Shown here: positions 1 through 6,361 of the stretch, in pieces | Layout: the number at the start of each line of letters is the position of its first letter | How positions within the stretch are numbered: position 1 is the stretch's first letter | Source of the DNA: Gemmatimonadota bacterium | Lineage (GTDB): Bacteria; Latescibacterota; UBA2968; UBA8231 | Direction: 5' to 3' | Length of the DNA stretch: 18,442 nt | NCBI GenBank assembly: GCA_026706505.1 | Contig: JAPOYQ010000608.1 | Span: 9,614-28,055, forward strand | Translations under genes and position numbers: made by a program | The notes under the pieces: generated by a model | Database searches by the model: none | Told to the model about the DNA's origin: nothing | What the model saw: the letters and a program-made list of their open reading frames with translations, nothing else

Positions 1-273
1 GTGGACCAACTCCCCCGGGCCGATCTTCTTTTCCAGCTTGCCCGATTCCAACTCTACCGTCTGAATCCCAGTGCCCTCTATCACATAGAGAATCTCCTCG
101 CTGTACGGATGATTGTGGCGCACATGGCCCTTGCCCGGCGCCAACTCCACCACGCCGCAGCTAAAGTGCTCAGCCGCGGTCACCAGCGGCTCGGAAAGCC
201 AGTTTAGCCGGCCCCAGTCAAAGACTTGGGTCTCCACGTCGGCGCATTGTACGAACGTCTTTTTTTCGCTCAT
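1..273 (-). CDS. Cupin-domain protein (partial, C-terminus beyond the window)
   Basis: The first 91 residues of a small cupin-fold protein are visible; the rest lies left of the window. Canonical cupin motif 1 is present: G47-x5-H53-N-H55-x4-E60-x6-G67. The two His and the Glu are the usual metal ligands, so a metal-binding single-domain cupin is likely. There is no signal peptide, so it should be cytosolic. Its ATG overlaps the TGA of the upstream Tm-1-like gene by one base (TGATG), and a GGAGAG ribosome site lies inside the end of that gene, which indicates translational coupling. Tm-1-like proteins are commonly found beside cupin and TIM-barrel genes of unclear catabolic role, so the two probably work together. 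The substrate cannot be told from sequence. The fold call is firm and the role is open. Confidence 0.85.
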   Translation of the reverse strand, partial: MSEKKTFVQCADVETQVFDWGRLNWLSEPLVTAAEHFSCGVVELAPGKGHVRHNHPYSEEILYVIEGTGIQTVELESGKLEKKIGPGELVH

Positions 274-1502
274 CACTCTCCTGCTTTCTCGGCAATTAGC
301 TCCAGTAGCAGCGCGGTCGCTGCGGCTGCAAACGCTGGATCGTTGATGTTGTGATCGACTTCGCGGACGAGGATGCCCTCGTCCAAGTTGGCTTTGAGGG
401 CGTCGCTAAAGGCGCGGTCAGCTTCGCGGTCGCAAAACAGCTCGCCGTCGCCGTCGAGGATCGACACGCCCCTGAGCGGAATGAGAACGGCGACCGGGCC
501 TGTGGCGGCGTTGAGCTTTTCAGCAAATATCCGGCCCATCTGCGCATTCTCCTCGGCATTGGTGCGCATCAAGGTCACCTCTGGGTTCCACTCGTAAAAG
601 AGCCGCGTGCCGTCCTTGTACTGTTGCGGCACCGTATCCATGCCGCCAAAATTGGCCATGTCCACGCAGCCGGGGACCACTAGCTGGGGCAAACCCGCCC
701 GGCCCGCCGCGCTCAAGCGCTCTGGACCCGCGCTGAAGACGCCGCCGCACACTTCGTCGGCCCACTCGGTGGTGGTGATGTCCAGCACCGCATCCACCAA
801 GCCCTCGTCGATGAGCGACTCCATGGTGCGGCCGCCGGTGCCCGTGGCGTGAAAGACCAAGACCTCGTACCCGCTCTCCGATAGGGTCTCGCTGCACGCG
901 TTTACGCATTCCGTAGTGTTGCCAAACATCGACGCCACGACGATCGGCTTGTCGTCGCCAGCCGGTGCCGGCTCGGCCTCGACCATGCCGCAAATCGCGC
1001 CAGCGGCCCGCGTAAAAATCACTCGCGAAATCCGATTGACTCCGGCCACGTCCACAATCGACGGAATGAGTACGACGTCCTTGCTGCCCACGTACGCTCC
1101 AGTGTCACCGGCCGCCACAGTCGAAACGCACACCTTGGGCACACCTACCGGCAGGGCGCGCATGGCCGCGGTCACCACGCTACTGCCGCCGGACCCGCCC
1201 ATGCCGACGACGCCGTCAAACCGGCCCTCCGCGTATCCTTGCTCCGCCACCTTGGCTGCGCCCTCACCCATAGCCTTCATGGCGGCACCGCGATCGCCGG
1301 CCGCGCGCAGCGACTCCAGCGACGCTCCAGCGGCCGCCGCCACTTCGCTGGCATCCACGTCCACGGCAAAGGCTTCGCACTCGCCCATAACGCCCGTGTT
1401 CACTGACAAAACTTCGTGGCCGCGGGCCAAAATTTGCTCGCGCAAGAAGGCGTATTCCACGCCCTTTGTATCAAACGCCCCAACCATCATAATCGTAGCC
1501 AT
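273..1502 (-). CDS. Tm-1-like ATP-binding domain protein (UPF0261 family)
   Basis: A 409-aa cytosolic protein of the UPF0261/Tm-1 family, named after the tomato Tm-1 protein that binds tobamovirus replication proteins. The N-terminal signature GAFDTKG (residues 8-14) and the glycine-rich GMGGSGGSS loop (100-108) match the nucleotide-binding Tm-1 N-terminal domain. The second half has the alternating alpha/beta pattern of the C-terminal domain. The length is full for the bacterial family. The ATG is preceded by GAGGAGGG at 4-nt spacing. It is the first gene of a two-gene unit with the downstream cupin, joined by a one-base stop/start overlap. The biochemical activity of bacterial members is not established; an enzymatic role alongside the cupin is inference. 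Confidence 0.9.
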   Translation of the reverse strand: MATIMMVGAFDTKGVEYAFLREQILARGHEVLSVNTGVMGECEAFAVDVDASEVAAAAGASLESLRAAGDRGAAMKAMGEGAAKVAEQGYAEGRFDGVVGMGGSGGSSVVTAAMRALPVGVPKVCVSTVAAGDTGAYVGSKDVVLIPSIVDVAGVNRISRVIFTRAAGAICGMVEAEPAPAGDDKPIVVASMFGNTTECVNACSETLSESGYEVLVFHATGTGGRTMESLIDEGLVDAVLDITTTEWADEVCGGVFSAGPERLSAAGRAGLPQLVVPGCVDMANFGGMDTVPQQYKDGTRLFYEWNPEVTLMRTNAEENAQMGRIFAEKLNAATGPVAVLIPLRGVSILDGDGELFCDREADRAFSDALKANLDEGILVREVDHNINDPAFAAAATALLLELIAEKAGE

Positions 1503-1544
1503 AACGCCCTCCTCAAGCTGGCGTCGTTAGGTGCTTTCCTTTTC

Positions 1545-1572
1545 CGTCATGCTGAGCGTAGCGAAGCATCCC
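1545..1572. repeat. Copy of a widespread dispersed intergenic repeat
   Basis: A 28-bp segment around TCATGCTGAGCGTAGCGAAG, followed by CATCCC, lies in the 115-bp gap between copA and the Tm-1-like gene. It has short complementary ends (ATGCT at 1549-1553, AGCAT at 1565-1569). This consensus is known from many unrelated bacterial genomes, where its spurious translations read like VMLSVAKHP or RHAERSEASH; both can be read here on the plus strand. Only one copy is in the window. Its function is unknown; it may be a mobile repeat core or a hairpin 3' of genes. Confidence 0.6.
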
Positions 1573-1617
1573 ATACCCAAATGCCCCTGCACAACATCAG
1601 CCTGTAATATGGCGGCT

Positions 1618-2709
1618 TCAACCAAAGCGCCGCAACCGGAGCGCGTTCATCACCACCGACACCGACGAAAAGGCCATCGCGAGGCTCGCCAGCATCGGAT
1701 TGAGCAGCGGGCCGCCGAACAGGTAAAGTGCGCCCGCAGCCACCGGAATGCCTGCGGCGTTGTAAAAAAACGCCCAGAACAAATTCTGCTTTATGGTCCG
1801 CACAACTGCTCGGCTCAGCTCAATAGCCCGCGCCACATCTGCCAACCGGCTGTGCATGAGCACCACGGGAGCAGACGCGGCCGCCACATCCGTCCCAGTG
1901 GCAAAGGCCATGCCCACATCGGCGGTGGCCAGCGCTGGCGCGTCGTTAATCCCGTCGCCGACCATGGCCACACAGCGGCCCTCGGCTTGCAGTGCCTGCA
2001 CGGCCGCGGCCTTGTCTGCGGGCAAGACCTCGGCGCGCACGGTCTCAATCCCCACTGGACGCGCCACGGCTTCCGCGGCCGGACGACTGTCGCCCGTGAG
2101 CATCACCACCTCCAAGCCGCCTTGGCGCAACCGAGCCACGTCGTCCTTGCTCTGCGGGCGGGGCCGGTCGGCCAAAGACACGAGGCCGACCAATGCGCCC
2201 GCCACCGCAACCCACGCGACGGTGGCACCGTCCGCCGAGCCACTGTCCTCATCTACGCGAACTCCCATCGCCGCCATCATGGCGCGATTGCCCACCACCA
2301 CGTCCTCGCCTTCTACTGTGGCCTGCGCGCCTTTGCCCGGACTCGCCACAACTTCAGTAGCCTCCGGCACGGCAAGGTCCCGCTCTGTTGCGGCGGCCAC
2401 AATCGCCGCGGCCAGCGGATGCTCTGAGCCGCGCTCCACGGCCGCGGCCAAGCTCAGCACTTCGTCGGCGCGGTGGCCGTTTAACGGCTCTACTGCCACA
2501 ACCTGCGGCCGTCCCTCGGTAATCGTGCCGGTTTTGTCCAGTACCACGGCATCTACTTTGTGCGCTGTTTCCAGCACTTCTGGACCTTTGAACAGGATGC
2601 CTAAATGCGCGCCGCGGCCCGTGCCGACCATGATGGCGGCCGGCGTGGCCAAGCCCAAGCTACACGGGCAGGCGATGATCAACACGGCCACGAAGACTTG
2701 CAACGCAAA
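1618..2709 (-). CDS. copA: CopA-type copper P1B-ATPase, C-terminal part (after the frameshift)
   Basis: This is the catalytic half of a Cu(I)-exporting P1B-1 ATPase, 363 codons in the frame that starts just after the extra base at 2710. Numbered as the repaired 742-aa protein, it carries the transmembrane metal-site motif C393-P-C395 and the phosphorylation motif DKTGT (D437). The SEHP motif of the nucleotide-binding domain and the GDGINDAP hinge follow. It ends with the last two membrane helices and a basic tail. Joined to the upstream part it gives a complete, normal-length CopA. Alone, translation would need a start near the TTG at 2703 and would lack most of the membrane domain, so a separate functional product is unlikely. 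Confidence 0.88.
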   Translation of the reverse strand, partial: FALQVFVAVLIIACPCSLGLATPAAIMVGTGRGAHLGILFKGPEVLETAHKVDAVVLDKTGTITEGRPQVVAVEPLNGHRADEVLSLAAAVERGSEHPLAAAIVAAATERDLAVPEATEVVASPGKGAQATVEGEDVVVGNRAMMAAMGVRVDEDSGSADGATVAWVAVAGALVGLVSLADRPRPQSKDDVARLRQGGLEVVMLTGDSRPAAEAVARPVGIETVRAEVLPADKAAAVQALQAEGRCVAMVGDGINDAPALATADVGMAFATGTDVAAASAPVVLMHSRLADVARAIELSRAVVRTIKQNLFWAFFYNAAGIPVAAGALYLFGGPLLNPMLASLAMAFSSVSVVMNALRLRRFG

Positions 2710-3847
2710 GCCTCAGGCCCTCCCCAGCCCATAGCCAACCCACCGCGGCTACCGCGCCGACGACCAGTACGGCCGGCACGAAATACCCGGCGACTACATC
2801 GGCTAGGCGGGCAATCGGCGCTTTGCCCGCCTGCGCGGCCTCGACCAAGCGCACCATTTGCATCAGCAGCGCATCCCCAGCCACGCGCGTTGCGCGCACC
2901 ATGAGCGAGCCTGCACCATTGAGGCTGCCGCCGGTCACAGCATCGCCCGGGGCCTTGGCCACGGGCAACGACTCGCCGGTCAGCAGCGACTCATCCACCG
3001 TAGAATTTCCTTCGACGACTTCGCCGTCGGCTGGAATGCGCTCACCTGGACGCACGCGTAGGCAATCGCCCACCTCAATGGCGTCAGCCGCGATTTCCCG
3101 CTCCCCATCGTCAGTCACCAGCGTGGCCTTGTCGGGTTTGAGCCGCAGCAGGGCCCCTATGGCCTCCTCGGCCCGTAGCCGCGAGCGCGCTTCGAGATAG
3201 CGGCCCATCAGCATGAAGGTGAGGATCGTCGCAACTGTCGGGAAATAAGAGTCAAACGCCGCAACCGCACCCACGGCGACGGACCCCAAGCCCCAAGCGC
3301 TGTAGATCCACGCCGCAGCCGTGCCAATGGCGATGAGCGAAAACATGTTGGGTCGGCCTCGCCACATAGCCTGTCCGCCCTCGGCGTAGATCTGGCGGCC
3401 AATCCAGATCACCGGCAGCACGAACAGCAGATGCAAAACGCCTACCCGCAGCGGATGCTGGGCCAAGGACAGCGCCGGAACAACGGGCGCGGCCATCTGC
3501 TCGGCCATCTCCACCGCAAAGAGCGGCAGCCAAAATACAACAGCCCAGCGAAACGCACCCGCTTGATCAGCCAGTTCGACCCGTTTGCGCTCCTGTCGCC
3601 TAGCCGCGCTTTCGGCTTCAGGCGTTTGCACCCGCGCCCGGAACCCCGCTTTTACTACGGCTGCTGCAATGCTTTCCTCATCTACGGCTGCTGGATCAAA
3701 GCGCACGGCCATCTGCTCGGTCGCCAAGTTGACGTCAGCTACTTCGACGCCGGCCAAGCCGGACACCTGCTGCTCGACCTGCCGCACACAGCCAGCGCAG
3801 TGCATGCCCTCAATTGCAAAATATTGCTCTCTACTGTTTGCCGTCAT
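2660..3847 (-). CDS. copA: CopA-type copper P1B-ATPase, N-terminal part (ends at the frameshift)
   Basis: The N-terminal half of a copper-exporting P-type ATPase. Residues 1-70 are one heavy-metal-associated domain with GMHCAGC (C17, C20). Membrane helices follow from about residue 100, and the actuator domain carries TGES near 290-293. True CopA sequence continues to R379 (codon 2711-2713). After that the frame reads about 16 unrelated residues to a TAG at 2660-2662, while the family sequence [16 protein letters not shown] continues one base over. The start is the ATG at 3847, served by GAGG at 7-nt spacing. A TTG eight codons upstream is in frame but has no better ribosome site. A single metal-binding domain is usual outside enterobacteria. 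Either a sequencing error or recent inactivation could explain the split. Confidence 0.88.
   Translation of the reverse strand: MTANSREQYFAIEGMHCAGCVRQVEQQVSGLAGVEVADVNLATEQMAVRFDPAAVDEESIAAAVVKAGFRARVQTPEAESAARRQERKRVELADQAGAFRWAVVFWLPLFAVEMAEQMAAPVVPALSLAQHPLRVGVLHLLFVLPVIWIGRQIYAEGGQAMWRGRPNMFSLIAIGTAAAWIYSAWGLGSVAVGAVAAFDSYFPTVATILTFMLMGRYLEARSRLRAEEAIGALLRLKPDKATLVTDDGEREIAADAIEVGDCLRVRPGERIPADGEVVEGNSTVDESLLTGESLPVAKAPGDAVTGGSLNGAGSLMVRATRVAGDALLMQMVRLVEAAQAGKAPIARLADVVAGYFVPAVLVVGAVAAVGWLWAGEGLRLCVASLRGRVDHRLPV
2710..2710 (-). other. Frameshift site in copA (one extra base)
   Basis: On the minus strand the reading is GAG GGC CTG AGG, then C, then TTT GCG TTG CAA. Leaving out the single C restores G-E-G-L-R-F-A-L-Q, which runs straight into the membrane helix with the CPC motif. 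Family conservation on both sides places the break within a base or two of 2710. Confidence 0.85.
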
Positions 3848-3854
3848 GTTGCAA

Positions 3855-3858
3855 CCTC
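3855..3858 (-). promoter_or_regulatory. Ribosome binding site fixing the copA start
   Basis: GAGG on the minus strand, 7 nt before the ATG at 3847. It supports that start over the upstream in-frame TTG at 3871. Confidence 0.6.
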
Positions 3859-3879
3859 GCAACTCCACCAACGAACTCG

Positions 3880-3927
3880 CTTGGCGCGGCGTTTTTCAAC
3901 GCTGTCACAGGGTTGAAAAACGCCAAG
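3880..3927. repeat. Long inverted repeat between the temptin-like gene and copA
   Basis: The arms are CTTGG-(CGCGG)-CGTTTTTCAAC (3880-3900) and GTTGAAAAACGCCAAG (3912-3927), separated by 11 nt. They pair over 11 contiguous bases next to the loop plus 5 more beyond a 5-nt bulge. It lies in the leader of copA, 33 nt before its ATG, and after the stop of the upstream gene on the same strand. No T-run follows on the minus strand, so it is not a classic intrinsic terminator. It may be a processing or attenuation hairpin, a 3' stabiliser of the upstream transcript, or a dyad operator. Confidence 0.6.
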
Positions 3928-3941
3928 CCATTCGATCAACC

Positions 3942-4385
3942 TCAGTCGAGTTCGCCAATCAGTTTTTTGATCTGTCCCCAAGTCGTCTCCTCAACCGCCG
4001 TGTCTGGCGGTGGCAGCGGTGGAGTACTCTCGGGATCGCCGGGGCGAAACGCCTCGCCTTCTGGATTGTCATCACCCGCCACCCAAGTGCCGTCGGGGTC
4101 GCCCAACTCCGCGCCATTAGACGCTCCATCGCCGTCGGAATCCAACGCCGCCAGCTCTGGGCCCCAAATCACGTCACCGGGTGCGCCGGCTGAGGTAAGG
4201 AAGTTGGTTGCAATCTCCAAGCCAAACGGATTGAGCGGCGAACCGCCTCCAGCCGTGTGGCAGGTATTGCAACTCACTGCGGAGCCATTGGGAACCTGTC
4301 TTACGCGCTTGCTGCGCGCAGCCGCCTCATCGACAATCACGCCGCCTAAAAAGAACACGGCTACCAGCAAAACTCTCAAAGTCAT
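3942..4385 (-). CDS. Secreted temptin-like protein with CxxCH motif and calcium loop
   Basis: A 147-aa exported protein. Residues 1-23 form a signal peptide (basic start, hydrophobic core, ending in DEAAA). The mature part opens with VPNGSAVSCNTCHTAGGG; C39-N-T-C42-H43 can bind haem c or form the Cys pair typical of temptin-like domains. NPFGLEI, WGPELAALD and the acidic loop D82-S-D84-G-D86-GASNGAE93 follow, resembling a thrombospondin type-3/EF-hand calcium site. A proline-rich linker and an amphipathic end finish it. The ATG at 4385 is chosen because AAGGAG lies 8 nt upstream and the signal peptide begins there; the frame is open to 4448 but without a signal. It is upstream of copA on the same strand, 94 bp away. 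A role in periplasmic copper or redox handling is inference. Confidence 0.8.
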   Translation of the reverse strand: MTLRVLLVAVFFLGGVIVDEAAARSKRVRQVPNGSAVSCNTCHTAGGGSPLNPFGLEIATNFLTSAGAPGDVIWGPELAALDSDGDGASNGAELGDPDGTWVAGDDNPEGEAFRPGDPESTPPLPPPDTAVEETTWGQIKKLIGELD

Positions 4386-4393
4386 ACTAAAAT

Positions 4394-4399
4394 CTCCTT
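4394..4399 (-). promoter_or_regulatory. Ribosome binding site fixing the temptin-like gene start
   Basis: AAGGAG on the minus strand, 8 nt before the ATG at 4385. It selects this start over the longer reading frame that opens at 4448. Confidence 0.75.
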
Positions 4400-4534
4400 T
4401 CCTCGATATGCGCCGCGAGATGTTTCTCCTCTCAGAACATGTCCACACTTAGCACTGCAAGTCAATACAAACCCTCGCCCCACACCGCCAAATCGCGCAT
4501 ATTCTTGTAGTCCATTCCACAGGAGGCAACGCTC

Positions 4535-6355
4535 ATGTCCACCGCTCAACGTCTCGACCTAAGCGAAGTGCGGCCGCAGATCGATGTCGATCCAGCGACT
4601 TGCGTCTATCACCGGCTCGCACCAGCCAGCGAATTTGCCGCAGGCGAGGGCCGGCCCTTTACCATTGATGGCATCCACCTCGCAGTTTTTCTCTACGAAG
4701 GCTCCTTTCACGCTGTTGACAATCGCTGCCCCCACATGGGCTACCCCATGTCCAAAGGCAGCATCCGCGACGGAGTGCTGATTTGCCACTGGCACCACTG
4801 GGAATTCGACCTAAAGACCGGCGGCTGCCTGCTGACTTCGGGCGACGACCTAAAAGCCTTTCCCGTCGAAGTCCGCGACGACGGCTACGCCTGGGTCGGC
4901 ATCCCGCCCGGCGAGAAAGAGGAAGCCCGCCTGCGGCTCGTGGCCCGCGGCAAGCGCGCACTCGAACAGGGGCTTAAAGACCGCAGTTCCTTCCTCATCG
5001 CCAAAGCGGTTGCCGCACTCCGCCAAACAGGTGCCACCCCGCAGGAAATCATCCAGCAGGGACTCTACTACGGCGCGCATAAAACCAGCGAAGGCTGGTC
5101 GTCGGGCGTCGCCATCCTGACCCTCGCGGCGAACATGTGGGACGACATTGCCGAGGCCGATCAAAATCTCTTTCTCGTCCACGGTTTGACCCAAATTTCG
5201 CGGCGCACCTCCGGCTCATCGCGCCGCCAGCGCTTCCCCTTTCCCCGCGCCAATGACGACCAAGACTTGGCCACGCTCAAGCGCTGGTTTCGCACCTTTG
5301 TCGATCAGCGTCACCACGGCGCGGCCGAGCGCATCTTGCTCACCCTGCACGACCGCGACTGCGGCAAGGAAACTCTCGCGGACTTCGTCTTCACCGCGGC
5401 CACGGACTTCTACTTCACCGGCGACGGGCACGCCCTCGACTTTGCCAACAAGATGTTCGAGGCGCTCGACTACGTGGAATGGGTCGGCGCGCACGAGATC
5501 CTCCGCCCAATCGCCGTCGATTTGGTGAGCCGCACCCGCCACGAAGAGACCTCGCGCTGGGCCGACAGCCTACCGCTCTTAGAAAGCATCTTCGCGCGCC
5601 TAGACGAGATCTGGGAGGACAATCAGCGCAACGAAGCGACCCTCGATGTCTCCGAGTTCACTCAAGTCATGCTCGGCGACGACTTTGAACCCATCCTCGC
5701 CCGCGTCGAAGAGGCCCTGCGCGCTGGCGTTCCGCCGACCCAACTCTGCCGCGCCATGACCTATGCCAGCGCGTTGCGCACCCTGCGCTTCCACCTCAAG
5801 AACGAGGGCGACTGGCACGACGTGGCCAACATTTACTCCTACGCCCACGCCCTGTACGCGACCTTCCACTACGCCGCCAGCAAAGAGCTGTTGCGCGCCA
5901 TTTTCCACGGCGCGGTCTTCCTCACCTACCTGCGCTGGCTCAACATGCCCTCCGCCCGCGTCCCCCGGCACGGGCAGAAGCTCGACGAGCACTTCGCCTC
6001 CAGCGAGGACATGCTCAAGCGCCTCGGCGAATTAGCCGATTTCCAAAAGGTCTTCGAGGCCGAAATCCTCGTCAGCCAGTACCTCGAAGAAGGGCGCGAC
6101 GTCGCCAAGCTCCGCCACGCCTTGGCCCACATCATGCTCCGCGAAGACGCCGAACTGCACATGTTCCAAGTGCTCGAAGCCGCCTTCCGACACTACGACT
6201 TGAGCGACGACCCCGAGGAAAAGCGCGTCCACCTGTTGGCGGCGACCCGCTACATCACCGCGCAAAAGGTGATGAAAAACATCCTCTGGGCCACGGAAAA
6301 CGCCGAGCGACTCCAGCGCGGCGAACTGCTCAGCGAGCGCGAAGACGACGATTAA
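4535..6355 (+). CDS. Rieske [2Fe-2S] protein with a large unassigned C-terminal domain
   Basis: A 606-aa protein with no signal peptide. Residues 24-123 are a Rieske domain: C65-P-H67 and C84-H-W-H87 are the four cluster ligands, spaced 17 residues apart, and the flanking sequence resembles ferredoxin-type Rieske domains of oxygenase systems. Residues about 130-600 look mostly helical and contain a histidine-rich stretch (H420, H428, H438, H445, H458) in the region ending FHGAVFLTYLRWLN. I do not recognise this domain; it is not the usual ring-hydroxylating oxygenase alpha-subunit C-terminus. A two-component enzyme in which Rieske delivers electrons to a second metal or cofactor site is a reasonable guess. 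AGGAGG lies 8 nt before the ATG. The gene is divergent from the temptin-like gene and convergent with cusA, with 6 bp between the stops. Confidence 0.9.
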   Translation: MSTAQRLDLSEVRPQIDVDPATCVYHRLAPASEFAAGEGRPFTIDGIHLAVFLYEGSFHAVDNRCPHMGYPMSKGSIRDGVLICHWHHWEFDLKTGGCLLTSGDDLKAFPVEVRDDGYAWVGIPPGEKEEARLRLVARGKRALEQGLKDRSSFLIAKAVAALRQTGATPQEIIQQGLYYGAHKTSEGWSSGVAILTLAANMWDDIAEADQNLFLVHGLTQISRRTSGSSRRQRFPFPRANDDQDLATLKRWFRTFVDQRHHGAAERILLTLHDRDCGKETLADFVFTAATDFYFTGDGHALDFANKMFEALDYVEWVGAHEILRPIAVDLVSRTRHEETSRWADSLPLLESIFARLDEIWEDNQRNEATLDVSEFTQVMLGDDFEPILARVEEALRAGVPPTQLCRAMTYASALRTLRFHLKNEGDWHDVANIYSYAHALYATFHYAASKELLRAIFHGAVFLTYLRWLNMPSARVPRHGQKLDEHFASSEDMLKRLGELADFQKVFEAEILVSQYLEEGRDVAKLRHALAHIMLREDAELHMFQVLEAAFRHYDLSDDPEEKRVHLLAATRYITAQKVMKNILWATENAERLQRGELLSEREDDD

Positions 6356-6361
6356 GGAGCG

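Noticed and set aside
916..1530. 204-codon plus-strand frame opposite the Tm-1-like gene
   Set aside because: Antisense to a conserved protein; Ala/Pro/Ser/Thr-rich with no domain.
1531..2734. Long plus-strand reading frames of 298 and 313 codons opposite copA
   Set aside because: They run antisense to conserved CopA sequence, have Arg/His/Pro/Ser/Thr-rich composition, and show no motif; such shadows are usual in GC-rich DNA.
4450..4458. TTAGCACT-like sequence resembling half of a CIRCE heat-shock operator
   Set aside because: The second half (GAGTGCTAA after 9 nt) is absent, and no heat-shock gene is near.
4437..4465. TTGACT as a -35 for the temptin-like gene
   Set aside because: No acceptable -10 at 16-18 nt; at best 3 of 6 bases match.
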